Source of the DNA: Colwellia psychrerythraea
Lineage (GTDB): Bacteria > Pseudomonadota > Gammaproteobacteria > Enterobacterales > Alteromonadaceae
Reading direction: 5' to 3'
Length of the DNA stretch: 64,000 nucleotides
NCBI GenBank assembly: GCA_002163005.1
Contig: MAAF01000025.1
Span: 62,001-126,000 of the forward strand
A program made the position numbers and the translations under genes. Below the pieces are notes generated by a model. The model worked only from the letters and a program-made list of their open reading frames with translations. It searched no databases and was not told where the DNA came from. Shown here one piece after another: positions 9,087 through 17,302 of the stretch (position 1 is the stretch's first letter; the number at the start of each line of letters is the position of its first letter).

Positions 9087-10601
9087 TTACGATGCACCTA
9101 AAACTGGAACCTTATGGGTACCATGTGCAATACAAACATTTTTAGTTTCCATATAGAAATCGAAACTCCAATCACCACCATCACGACCAATACCTGACGA
9201 TTTTACGCCACCAAAAGGTGAAGGTAAGTTACGGTTATTTTCTGAGTTAACCCAAAGCATTCCGGATTCAACATACTTGGCCATACGCATCGCTCGACCT
9301 GTGTTTTCAGTCCAAATATAGCCAGATAAGCCATAGTCAGTATCATTTGCAATAGCAATAGCGTCTTCTTCTGTATCAAAACCAATAGTCGTTAAAACAG
9401 GACCAAAGATTTCTTCTTGGGCAATACGCATAGTCGTATCAGCATCGGTAAATAGGGTTGGAGAAACATAACAACCATTACCAAGATCTTCACGATGAAT
9501 ACCACCAACTTTAGTGGTTGCACCATCTTGCTGGGCAATGGTCATGTAACTCATCACTTTATCAAAATGCCCTTTGTGAGCCAGCGGTCCAACTTCAGTA
9601 ATCGGATCCAGTGGATGACCTACTTTTAAGTTACGCACACGTTTTTCTAATGCAGCTAAAAACTTATCTTTAATACCATTTTGAATTAATAAGCGACTAG
9701 ATGAGGTACAACGCTGTCCATTAAGGCTGTAAATCATAAATACAACCGCATCGAGTGCACGATCAAAATTAGCATCATCAAATACAATGACAGGGTTCTT
9801 TCCACCTAATTCAAAATGCACTCGTTTTAATGTATCTGCACCTTGACGCATAATACGACGGCCTGTAGCAGAGTCACCGACTAAAGCAACAGCTTTAATC
9901 GCCGGATGTTCAGTTAAACGTTTACCAACCGTTGCACCAAATCCATTAACCGTATTCCATACACCATCAGGAATACCGGCATCTTTAGCAATTTCAGCTA
10001 AAAGCATGGCGCTTAATGGTGTCATCTCAGCTGGTTTATGAACAATAGTACAGCCTGACGCTAAGGCTGGCGCTATTTTCCATGTTGCCAACATAAATGG
10101 CGTGTTCCAAGGTGTGATAATGCCAACAGGGCCAATAGGTGAACGCACGGTAAAGTTAGTGTGCTCTTCTTGATGAAGCGATAAACCATTCGCTGCTTCA
10201 GGTGCTTTATCTGCAAAAAATCGAAAGTTTGCTGCACCACGTATCGCTGCTTGTTTCATAAACCGAATAGGTTGACCACAATCCATTGACTCAACCAAGG
10301 CAATCTCATCGGCACGTTCAACTACCATATCTGCAAAATGGTGTAATATTCTCTTACGTTCAGCGCCTGGCATTTCACGCCATGCAGGGAATGCATTTTT
10401 TGCTGCTTCACACGCTTTATCAACGTCGGCAATTGTGCCCTTAGATATCTCACCAATAGCAGTATTATCTACTGGGGTATGGTTTGTAAAAGTATCGTCA
10501 TTCGTATAAAACTCACCGCCAATAAAATGTCCTACGGGTGCATTTTTAAATCGTATTAAATATTGTTTTGCTCTATTAAGATTTTGCTCAAATTCAGACA
10601 T
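9087..10601 (-). CDS. hpaE: 5-carboxymethyl-2-hydroxymuconate semialdehyde dehydrogenase
   Basis: 504 residues of the NAD(P)-dependent aldehyde dehydrogenase family. It oxidises the ring-cleavage semialdehyde to 5-carboxymethyl-2-hydroxymuconate. The cofactor region is TPWNTPFMLATWKIAPALA; the catalytic Glu is in HFELGGKNP and the nucleophile Cys in NGQRCTSSSR. It is the first gene of the minus-strand hpa unit, with GGAG seven bases before the ATG. A perfect 14-base palindrome (10666-10679) lies 65 bases upstream, in the region shared with divergent hpaG. Assignment to HpaE rather than a general aldehyde dehydrogenase rests on this context. Confidence 0.93.
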   Translation of the reverse strand: MSEFEQNLNRAKQYLIRFKNAPVGHFIGGEFYTNDDTFTNHTPVDNTAIGEISKGTIADVDKACEAAKNAFPAWREMPGAERKRILHHFADMVVERADEIALVESMDCGQPIRFMKQAAIRGAANFRFFADKAPEAANGLSLHQEEHTNFTVRSPIGPVGIITPWNTPFMLATWKIAPALASGCTIVHKPAEMTPLSAMLLAEIAKDAGIPDGVWNTVNGFGATVGKRLTEHPAIKAVALVGDSATGRRIMRQGADTLKRVHFELGGKNPVIVFDDANFDRALDAVVFMIYSLNGQRCTSSSRLLIQNGIKDKFLAALEKRVRNLKVGHPLDPITEVGPLAHKGHFDKVMSYMTIAQQDGATTKVGGIHREDLGNGCYVSPTLFTDADTTMRIAQEEIFGPVLTTIGFDTEEDAIAIANDTDYGLSGYIWTENTGRAMRMAKYVESGMLWVNSENNRNLPSPFGGVKSSGIGRDGGDWSFDFYMETKNVCIAHGTHKVPVLGAS

Positions 10602-10665
10602 CTCAACTCCATATTATCTGGTGATCCAGTATTATTATTCTTTCCAATACGAAAGAACCTTATTG

Positions 10666-10679
10666 CTTAACATGTTAAG
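10666..10679. promoter_or_regulatory. Predicted HpaR-type operator upstream of hpaE
   Basis: CTTAACATGTTAAG is a perfect 14-base palindrome 65 bases upstream of hpaE, in the hpaE/hpaG divergent region. Its core TTAACATGTTAA recurs at 33892, 46916 and 48458. Assignment to HpaR (MarR family, encoded at 11688) is inference from position and recurrence. Confidence 0.75.
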
Positions 10680-10773
10680 TATAAGGTGTGGTTGATGTCA
10701 AGTGATTACGCAATAAAACCCTAACTAATCACTTAAATGTTAATAAACCCTCCTATTTGTTGTACTTATTTAT

Positions 10774-10785
10774 TTAACACGTTAT
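10774..10785. promoter_or_regulatory. Predicted HpaR-type operator upstream of hpaG
   Basis: TTAACACGTTAT, one base from the full TTAAC-RY-GTTAA pattern, ends 39 bases before the hpaG start. With the site at 10666 it brackets the divergent promoters of hpaE and hpaG-hpaR, which would allow autoregulation of hpaR. Confidence 0.65.
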
Positions 10786-10824
10786 ATTGTTTGGCATTGG
10801 TAATTAAAATAGAGGATAAATAAT

Positions 10825-11685
10825 ATGCGATTTTTAACGTTTAATCATGCTGGTAAAGAATCTTGGGGTGTTATCACTGAGAAGGGAGTTATTGATTTAG
10901 GAAATTTAATTGGTGGTAGCTTATTACAAGTATTGCAAGACGATAAGCTAGATGCGATGAAAAAACTGGCAAGTGCCCTTGACGTTGATTATAGCGCAGA
11001 AGACATTGAGTTTTTACCACCGATAAGCAACCCCGGTAAAATTGCCTGTGTTGGTGTTAACTATGCTAACAGAAATGCTGAGTATAAAGATGGCTCTGAA
11101 GCCCCTAAATACCCGAGCTTATTTATTCGCACGCCGGATTCATTGACCGGTCATTCCAAACCATTAATTAGACCACCAGAGTCGCATAAATTGGATTACG
11201 AAGGTGAAATTGTCATAATTATAGGTAAAGAGGGGCGTCGTATTGCTGAAGAAGACGCTTACGAGCATATTGCCGGTCTAACCATCATGAACGAAGGTAC
11301 GTTACGTGATTGGGTGCGCCATGCTAAGTTTAATGTTACTCAAGGAAAAAACTTTATTCATTCCGGTTCAATTGGTCCTTGGATGGTAACAGCAGATGAA
11401 TTTACCTCAGAGCAATTTGAAAATATGCGGGTTACTACCAAAGTTAATGGTGAAATTAGACAAGATGATACTACTGCTAGTATGATGTTTCCTTTTAAAT
11501 ATATCATTAGCTACTTTTCAAAGTTTTTCCACTTAAAACCAGGTGATGTTATTGCAACAGGCACCCCAAATGGTGCTGGTGCTCGTTTTGAGCCGCCACG
11601 TTATTTAGCGCCTGGTGATGTTGTTGAGATAAATGTCGAAGGTGTGGGTACGTTAGTTAATGGTGTTAAGGACGAAGAAGTATAG
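10825..11685 (+). CDS. hpaG: 5-oxopent-3-ene-1,2,5-tricarboxylate decarboxylase / FAH-family isomerase
   Basis: 286 residues of the fumarylacetoacetate hydrolase fold. In this route HpaG decarboxylates 5-oxopent-3-ene-1,2,5-tricarboxylate and isomerises the product to 2-oxohept-3-enedioate. The core shows IACVGVNYANRN, PSLFIRTPDSLTGH, the metal-binding LDYEGEIVIIIG, a TLRDW element and KPGDVIATGTPNGAG. E. coli HpaG has two fused copies (about 430 residues); this protein is a single copy and no second one was seen in the window. It is divergent from hpaE and two bases before hpaR. Whether one copy does both reactions is open. Confidence 0.88.
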   Translation: MRFLTFNHAGKESWGVITEKGVIDLGNLIGGSLLQVLQDDKLDAMKKLASALDVDYSAEDIEFLPPISNPGKIACVGVNYANRNAEYKDGSEAPKYPSLFIRTPDSLTGHSKPLIRPPESHKLDYEGEIVIIIGKEGRRIAEEDAYEHIAGLTIMNEGTLRDWVRHAKFNVTQGKNFIHSGSIGPWMVTADEFTSEQFENMRVTTKVNGEIRQDDTTASMMFPFKYIISYFSKFFHLKPGDVIATGTPNGAGARFEPPRYLAPGDVVEINVEGVGTLVNGVKDEEV

Positions 11686-11687
11686 TT

Positions 11688-12134
11688 ATGACAAAAAGAC
11701 TCCGTAGTTTCGAACGATCTCTGCCTATGACCCTTTTACAAACAAGGGAAGCAGTGATGAAAAAATTTATTCCATCACTCAAAGAGCATGGTTTAACACC
11801 GCAGCAGTGGCGGGTCATTCGAGCTTTGGAGCATGAAAATGGTCTTGAAATAAGTACGCTAGCAAAACGTTGCCACTTACTTATGCCCAGCTTATCTCGA
11901 ATTATTAATCACCTAGATAAAGAAACGCTGATTCAACGTAAAACGGTTGATAGTGATCAACGACGTTCAAAAATATTCCTGACTGAACTTGGTCTGGAAC
12001 TATTTTCTAAAGTGGCGCCGAAATCTGTTGAAAGGTATGTTGAAATAGAAGAAAAATACGGTGTTAGAAAACTGGAATTACTCTATGAGCTTCTAGATGA
12101 TCTTATAAAAACACTCGAAGAGAATGATATATGA
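11688..12134 (+). CDS. hpaR: MarR-family repressor of the homoprotocatechuate operon
   Basis: 148 residues. The start RSFERSLPMTLLQTREAVM and the following LTPQQWRVIRALEH are typical of HpaR/HpcR. The winged helix-turn-helix spans about residues 45-100 (ISTLAKRCHLLMPSLSRIINHLDKE, then DQRRSKIFLTELG). HpaR proteins repress the meta-cleavage operon and are released by hydroxyphenylacetates. It lies two bases after hpaG. Its stop overlaps the ATG of the gabD remnant (ATGA), a sign that a third gene was once translationally coupled. A paralogue lies at 48530. Confidence 0.92.
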   Translation: MTKRLRSFERSLPMTLLQTREAVMKKFIPSLKEHGLTPQQWRVIRALEHENGLEISTLAKRCHLLMPSLSRIINHLDKETLIQRKTVDSDQRRSKIFLTELGLELFSKVAPKSVERYVEIEEKYGVRKLELLYELLDDLIKTLEENDI

Positions 12135-12479
12135 CTCAATTAATTGATTCTACTTTATTAAAATCAAGCAGCTAATGATGTTAATAACTTAGTTCAACAA
12201 GCAATTAATCAAGGTGCAGAGGTCAAAATTGGCGTAAAAATATCACTGCTAGCACCCTGCTATTTCGACCTCACAATTCTCACTAATCTTGACGTTAAGA
12301 TGGATATATTTAGTGAAGAGATTTTTGGTCCTGTTGCACCTATTTTTAAATTAAGTAATGAACAAGAAGCGACTGAAATGGCCAATGATACTGAATTTGG
12401 GTTAGCTTCATATGTCTTTACTAATAATATCAATGTAAAACACCTTAATTTTAAGTGTCTAGTGATATACTCTTCTTAA
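12131..12479 (+). pseudogene. gabD: Succinate-semialdehyde dehydrogenase remnant with large internal deletion
   Basis: An ATG overlapping the hpaR stop opens MTQLIDSTLLK, like the GabD N-terminus, but hits TAA after 14 codons. Overlapping this, in another frame from 12171, a stretch reads as GabD C-terminal sequence: FSEEIFGPVAPIFKL, then ATEMANDTEFGLASYVFT. It ends near 12435, and the last in-frame stop is at 12477-12479. The cofactor domain, catalytic Glu and Cys and the C-terminus are missing. An intact GabD would oxidise the succinate semialdehyde made by HpaI, so its place directly after hpaG-hpaR makes sense. It is now surely inactive, and another SSADH elsewhere is needed. Confidence 0.8.
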
Positions 12480-12482
12480 TTA

Positions 12483-12498
12483 TTCCAACACGTTGGAA
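12483..12498. promoter_or_regulatory. Palindrome TTCCAACACGTTGGAA
   Basis: A near-perfect 16-base inverted repeat just after the gabD remnant. Its AACACGTT centre equals that of the predicted operators at 10774 and 17233, but the arms are CC/GG instead of TT/AA. It lies about 195 bases before the YitT gene. A protein-binding site is possible but unproven. Confidence 0.35.
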
Positions 12499-12502
12499 AT
12501 GA

Positions 12503-12654
12503 ATACCAATTCTATTAAATTTATCCCCAACTTAGCGGTTAATTAGCGAACTTAGAACAAGCAAAATAGGTTAAATATTCTATATTTTACTAATTTTTTG
12601 ATGTTATTAGCTTGCTAATGAACTCCCGAAGGCCGAGTTTAAAAGACTTGGTAT
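12503..12654. repeat. ATACCAA-type inverted-repeat element
   Basis: ATACCAATTCTATTAAA at 12503-12519 is mirrored by TTTAAAAGACTTGGTAT at 12638-12654 (15 of 17 match). At about 150 bases with no coding content, it looks like a MITE. Related elements with the same ends are at 28981-29142 and 22869-22916. Confidence 0.65.
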
Positions 12655-12692
12655 AATTATGACAGTCGTCTTGTTCTTGAAGGTTTTTATAG

Positions 12693-13538
12693 ATGAAAAT
12701 AGTTGCCTCTGAATTAAAAAATATTCTTTTAATTACCTTAGGATCTGCATTACTCGCTTTTGGTGTTACAGCCTTTTTACTACCCGCCCAAATTGCTACT
12801 GGCGGTACTCCAGGGATGTCAATAATAATCCATTATGTCACTAATGTAGGCGTTTCCTTGGCTATGTTGATGGTGAATATTCCACTCATAATAGCCGGAA
12901 TAAAATTTATTACGCCTGCCTTTGCAGCCAGAACTATTTTTTCAGTCTCTATGACTTCGTTATTTATTGAGATCTATCCAAATTTATTCATATTTCCGAC
13001 AATTTCCGACATGCTACTTTCGACCCTTTATGGCGGTATTTGTATAGGTGTTGGTGTTGGTTTTATTTTAAAAGGGCAGGCTTCTGCTGGAGGGACTACA
13101 ATAATAGCGAAGATAATATCAAACTATACATCAATAAAACCTGCTCAAGCAATATTGGTTTTAGATGTCATTATTATTTGCGCAACCGCCTTCATATACA
13201 AAGATATGGAACTAGCATTATGGAGCCTAATGAGTATTTATGTTTCAGCAAAAGTTATTGATAAAATACTCAGCGGTAGTGTTTCCGAAAAAGTTGTTCA
13301 TATAGTATCGAAACACTCTCAAGAAATAGGAGTTAAAATATCTGAAGATTTAGGTCGAAAAGGTACTATTTTATCGGGTCATAGTTTAACGCTACAAACT
13401 CCAAAAGAAGTGCTCTTTGTTGTAGTCGGTTCTAGAGAAATAGAAAAATTAAAAGCAATTATTAATCAGCATGACGAGCAAGCATTAGTTATTGTTATGG
13501 AAGCTTCTGAAATGATGGGCTCAAGCCTACTCACATAA
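12693..13538 (+). CDS. YitT family membrane protein (DUF161 + DUF2179)
   Basis: 281 residues. Five to six hydrophobic helices fill residues 10-195, with the family marks FLLPAQIATGGTPGMSII and GFILKGQASAGGTTIIAKII. A soluble C-terminal DUF2179-like domain (about 210-280) has a conserved glycine pattern around GRKGTILSGHS. YitT proteins occur in many bacteria and are thought to be transporters, but no substrate is established. It sits alone between the hpa genes and the AEC transporter. A link to aromatic-acid uptake is possible by position only. Confidence 0.85.
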   Translation: MKIVASELKNILLITLGSALLAFGVTAFLLPAQIATGGTPGMSIIIHYVTNVGVSLAMLMVNIPLIIAGIKFITPAFAARTIFSVSMTSLFIEIYPNLFIFPTISDMLLSTLYGGICIGVGVGFILKGQASAGGTTIIAKIISNYTSIKPAQAILVLDVIIICATAFIYKDMELALWSLMSIYVSAKVIDKILSGSVSEKVVHIVSKHSQEIGVKISEDLGRKGTILSGHSLTLQTPKEVLFVVVGSREIEKLKAIINQHDEQALVIVMEASEMMGSSLLT

Positions 13539-13695
13539 CTGTCTATTTAAAGGCACTTTAAATGAACCAAAAGGGCAGCGTTTGTTTGAAATGTAAACAG
13601 CGTTATCGCACATTCATGTAGCTACACCACTTCATACGCTCTGCCTTACTATCTATCAATCAGCTGTAAACATAATCTCGAAAGGTCAATAGACC

Positions 13696-14637
13696 CTATA
13701 AAGATGAAATAAACCAAAGCATCAGATTAATAGTTAAAAAAGAAACTAAGGTTGCTGGCAATAGTACTGCGGAGCAAAGCGAACCATATTGATATCGCAT
13801 ACCAATAACGGCAAAAATGCTGAACATTGGCATGCAGGCCAGAATAATAGCTACTTGTTTGAATAATAATGGCATTGTTGGAAACAACAATATAAAGAAA
13901 AAGACACACAAAGGATGTAAAATTAATTTACCAATAACAATGCTACTTATATCATTAATCATTCCTTTCACTTCCAAACCAACTAACATACCGCCAATTG
14001 CAAACAAAGAAACGCCACCAACGGTAACAGCTAGCACATCAATCACATGACTTACTAATTTAGGTGGTTGTATATCTATCACGGTACTGGCAACACCAAT
14101 AGCTATCGCTATAATTATCGGGTTTTTGATTAATTGCGAGATTGATTTAACAAATGCTACAAAAAAGTGACTGTTCTTTTGTTGACCAGTATCTGCTAAC
14201 GCTAGTGCTAACGGTAAAATAAAAAGGTTTTCAATAATTAGCGTTAAGGCAAAAGGCACTAAAGCTTGATCGCCAAACAGCTGAATAATAATGGGAAAAC
14301 CGACCATTAAACTATTAGAGACACTAGCACCTAAACCAAATAGTGCGCATTCGGTTATAGACTTTTTTCTTAAGCGAGCGAGAATGAATAAAGTCGCGAA
14401 AGATAAAAGTGAGCCTAAGCCATACACCAACAAGTAATCGTAATGTAAAATATCTTGAAAAGAACGAGAGCTTAATGCCTTAAACAGAGCCGCGGGTAAG
14501 CCAATGTTAACCACAAACCAAGCCAAAGGGCGAACATTTTCTTTAGGCATCCAACCCGTTTTCACCACAATGTAGCCAATGGCGATGAGCAAAAAGGTAG
14601 GGCTAGTTAACGATAGAATATAACTAAAATCCTGCAT
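13696..14637 (-). CDS. AEC family (auxin efflux carrier-like) transporter
   Basis: 313 residues with about ten hydrophobic helices and the family features PTFLLIAIGYIVVKTGWM near the N-terminus, a GLGASVSNSLMVGFPI block mid-protein and a late VLACMP-like helix (ILACMPMFSIFAVI). Bacterial AEC members include malonate and malate carriers, but most are uncharacterised. It lies 75 bases downstream of the hpaB-type oxygenase on the same strand, with a terminator hairpin between them. Uptake or export of hydroxyphenylacetate or a pathway acid is a reasonable guess, not shown. Confidence 0.82.
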   Translation of the reverse strand: MQDFSYILSLTSPTFLLIAIGYIVVKTGWMPKENVRPLAWFVVNIGLPAALFKALSSRSFQDILHYDYLLVYGLGSLLSFATLFILARLRKKSITECALFGLGASVSNSLMVGFPIIIQLFGDQALVPFALTLIIENLFILPLALALADTGQQKNSHFFVAFVKSISQLIKNPIIIAIAIGVASTVIDIQPPKLVSHVIDVLAVTVGGVSLFAIGGMLVGLEVKGMINDISSIVIGKLILHPLCVFFFILLFPTMPLLFKQVAIILACMPMFSIFAVIGMRYQYGSLCSAVLLPATLVSFLTINLMLWFISSL

Positions 14638-14671
14638 GATACCGAATCAACTTTTGAAAACCAGAAATAAC

Positions 14672-14694
14672 AAAGCCCACTAGCAGTGGGCTTT
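14672..14694 (-). terminator. Terminator after the hydroxylase oxygenase gene
   Basis: AAAGCCCAC (14672-14680) pairs with GTGGGCTTT (14686-14694) around a five-base loop. It lies 19 bases beyond the oxygenase stop on the minus strand. The T-run after it is interrupted, so some readthrough into the AEC gene is likely. Confidence 0.7.
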
Positions 14695-14712
14695 AAAACG
14701 TGATGATGATTA

Positions 14713-15888
14713 TTAAACCATAGTAGGATCTGGATCCATTCCCATCAGAGAGCGACCAAGCACCTGTTTACACACATCATAGTCAGTGTAAGCATGCGCT
14801 GCTGTCATATTACAGTCACGCCATAATCGCTGAATTTCGTTATCGTGGATCCAAGTAGAGCCACCAGCAACTTCAAACAAACGATTAACGGCTTCACAGC
14901 ACATTTTAATTGCATAAGCCTGATTGGTTCGCCAGAATGCAAGTTCTTCATCTGTTGGGTAGCGCTTCTGCTCAGAAAGCGCTTTATGCTCATCCCAGGT
15001 TTTTTCCATGAAAGCACGTGCTGCAGCCACCTGATGAGTTGATTCAGCCAAACGCATGATTGGCGGAATTTCTTTACCACTGCTGGCGAGCGTATAGGCA
15101 CGGGTACGATTCTTTGTCATCTCTTTATAAACAGTCAACATCCGCTCAGCTATACCTATTGCCATTGCTGCAAAACCTGAAGCAAAATAAGGGCGATAAG
15201 GTGCATAAAATATTTTACTATCAGGGTACAAGCCAAAGCCTGAAGACTGACCTGTCATCATCGCCTTAGCTTTCTCGATACGATGCTCAGGAATAAAGGT
15301 ATTTTCCTTAATCTTAAGCGTCTTAGTACCAGAAGGCTTCATACCCGCAGAATACCAATCATCCTCAATTTCATAATCGCTGGCAGGTACAACACCGAAG
15401 CTGTAATCTTTTTCGCCAGTTTCAGGATTAAGACGCAGGAAGCCTAAGATAGCCCATTGAGCGTGATCGCAGCCCGAACTCCAGCGCATATCACCATTAA
15501 AAATCACACCACCCTCGCACTCCTCGGTTATACCAAAGGGTGCAATAGAGCTACTGGCGACTGCATCTGGATTTTCCCCCCAGAACTCTTCCTGAGCCTG
15601 TTTTGAAAACATAGCCATTTGATGACTATGCGTGATAAGCAGGCTAAATGCCCAAGCAGTACCACCACAAGCACCTGCAAGCGCGGCAACGCAATCAGCC
15701 ACTTCTGGCAATGATAATTCCAAACCACCATAAGCCTTAGGCTGAAGAGCGCGATGAAGTTGGATTGACTTTAGTAGATGAATATTCGCATCAGGCACTT
15801 TGCGCTCCTGCTCAGCTGTTACTGCATTAGCAGCAATCTGCGGAAGAATCTTCTTTAGTTCATCAAGCATAGGATTAGGTTTATTCAT
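14713..15888 (-). CDS. 4-hydroxyphenylacetate 3-monooxygenase, oxygenase component (acyl-CoA dehydrogenase-like)
   Basis: 391 residues of the acyl-CoA dehydrogenase-fold flavin monooxygenases, like the C2 component of Acinetobacter baumannii p-hydroxyphenylacetate hydroxylase and HsaA. It uses reduced flavin and O2 to turn 4-hydroxyphenylacetate into homoprotocatechuate. Family blocks are LQPKAYGGLELSL, AGACGGTAWAFSLL, GDMRWSSGCDHAQWAIL, AGMKPSGTKTLKI and the C-terminal VAGGSTWIHDNEIQRLWRD. It is not related to E. coli HpaB. The flavin reductase partner is the C1-type gene at 17303. An operator palindrome lies 90 bases upstream. It is slightly shorter than the Acinetobacter protein. Confidence 0.88.
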   Translation of the reverse strand: MNKPNPMLDELKKILPQIAANAVTAEQERKVPDANIHLLKSIQLHRALQPKAYGGLELSLPEVADCVAALAGACGGTAWAFSLLITHSHQMAMFSKQAQEEFWGENPDAVASSSIAPFGITEECEGGVIFNGDMRWSSGCDHAQWAILGFLRLNPETGEKDYSFGVVPASDYEIEDDWYSAGMKPSGTKTLKIKENTFIPEHRIEKAKAMMTGQSSGFGLYPDSKIFYAPYRPYFASGFAAMAIGIAERMLTVYKEMTKNRTRAYTLASSGKEIPPIMRLAESTHQVAAARAFMEKTWDEHKALSEQKRYPTDEELAFWRTNQAYAIKMCCEAVNRLFEVAGGSTWIHDNEIQRLWRDCNMTAAHAYTDYDVCKQVLGRSLMGMDPDPTMV

Positions 15889-16231
15889 TATTCATTACCT
15901 TCTTTATTATGATGTGTAACTTGTTAGCCAATCTTATATTAAAATATAAACGAAGCTGCCTGCAACACGAGATTTATTTAACGTGTTAACAGTATCATGG
16001 ATTGTATAGCAATAATAAATGGACCTTTCGCAGCCTTTATTGTACTTTACATAGGAAATGTATCAGTTGTATTTAAATAAAATAATAGATAAAACCTCTG
16101 TGATTTATTAGTAACTAATTGATTTTGAGTTGTATAATCATATAGCCTGTAGCTTTTTATAATTATTTGATAGCACAAAGTATAGAAAATTTAGTTTCAA
16201 CAAATAAATAACACACTTAGAGTGGGAATTA
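15889..16231. other. Divergent promoter region, oxygenase / AraC regulator
   Basis: About 340 AT-rich bases between two divergent genes. It contains the palindrome at 15978-15989 and no open frame worth calling. Promoters for both genes and the AraC-type binding sites are presumably here, but no AraC half-site repeat was identified with confidence. Confidence 0.55.
15978..15989. promoter_or_regulatory. Predicted HpaR-type operator upstream of the oxygenase gene
   Basis: TTAACGTGTTAA, a perfect match to TTAAC-RY-GTTAA, lies 90 bases upstream of the oxygenase start. It is followed by CAGTAT, which also flanks the palindrome at 33883-33912. Confidence 0.7.
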
Positions 16232-17146
16232 ATGAAAAATAAAATTCAACTGTCAAACGTGCATACTGATGACTATATTCCTAATATAGATTTAGGCCAA
16301 TCCTACGATCAACGTTATATTGATACTGATATTCATTACGAAAGCCTAGAGAAGTTAGCTAACTTTTTTGGGCGTAATATGCCAGTACATCATCATGATC
16401 GTTTTTATCAATTACACGTGATCCTGACAGGGACTATCCATGTTAATTTAGATGAAAAGAGTTATGTTGTACAAGCTCCAATGTTTTTTTTAACCCCGCC
16501 AACAGTGCCTCATGCCTTTATTACTGATAATAATGCAAAAGGGCATGTTATTACCGTAAGACAACAATTAGTGTGGCAATTAATGGAAAGCATGATGGCA
16601 ACAGGGTGGGATAAAAGCAATTTTATGACAAGCCCCTTGTGTGTTTCATTGGTACCGAAAAAAAATAAAAATGCTGTTCATTTACTTCAACTTCTCTCGT
16701 TAATCGCTGACGAAAACCAGCAGTCAGGGGTAGAGCAGGACATTGCTTTAAAGGCATTACTACAGTTGATATTGATAGATATTTTACGGCTTGCAGATCA
16801 AAGCCAGCCTCAACAAAAAATGCGTAAAGAGGATATCCGAATTTTTCACCTTTTTAATCAACTTATTGAAAGCCACTATAAAGAGCATTTAACCTTAAGT
16901 CAGTACTCAGCAAAAATAAGCATCACCGAGGCCCGCCTTAATGAAATTTGTCGCAGATTAGCAGGGCTACCATCAAAGCGTCTTATTATGGATAGGTTAA
17001 TTCAAGAAGCTCGAAGGTTATTATCCTTTTCATCAGTATCTATCACTGAAATAGGCTACGAACTCGGCTTTAAAGACCCTGCATATTTTGCACGATTCTT
17101 TCGCAAAAATGCTGGCGTTACGGCAAGTAAATACAGGAATAGATAA
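16232..17146 (+). CDS. hpaA: AraC-family activator, HpaA-like
   Basis: 304 residues. The N-terminal cupin (about 45-130) has a His-rich MPVHHHDRFYQLHVI strand and FLTPPTVPHAF, as in HpaA-type sensors. The C-terminal AraC helix-turn-helix pair (about 205-304) includes ITEARLNEICRRLAGLPSKRLI and ITEIGYELGFKDPAYFARFFRK. HpaA proteins activate the 4-hydroxyphenylacetate hydroxylase genes when bound to hydroxyphenylacetate. Here the gene is placed between the oxygenase (divergent) and the reductase (same strand, 156 bases downstream), which supports that role. The reductase has its own palindrome, so it may be transcribed separately. Confidence 0.85.
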   Translation: MKNKIQLSNVHTDDYIPNIDLGQSYDQRYIDTDIHYESLEKLANFFGRNMPVHHHDRFYQLHVILTGTIHVNLDEKSYVVQAPMFFLTPPTVPHAFITDNNAKGHVITVRQQLVWQLMESMMATGWDKSNFMTSPLCVSLVPKKNKNAVHLLQLLSLIADENQQSGVEQDIALKALLQLILIDILRLADQSQPQQKMRKEDIRIFHLFNQLIESHYKEHLTLSQYSAKISITEARLNEICRRLAGLPSKRLIMDRLIQEARRLLSFSSVSITEIGYELGFKDPAYFARFFRKNAGVTASKYRNR

Positions 17147-17232
17147 TAATTTACTTATTACTTACTCTATGAAAAGTACCATTAAAGCAACGAAAATTAT
17201 CTTTCCAGAAAATTATCACTCCTTATAATTAC

Positions 17233-17244
17233 TTAACACGTTAA
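17233..17244. promoter_or_regulatory. Predicted HpaR-type operator upstream of the reductase gene
   Basis: TTAACACGTTAA lies 58 bases before the start of the flavin reductase gene. It is the same palindrome class as the other predicted operators. Confidence 0.7.
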
Positions 17245-17302
17245 ATTTATCTGTACGTGAAAATTAAATAGATAAAACTAATTAATCTAAAGGTGATACC
17301 AA

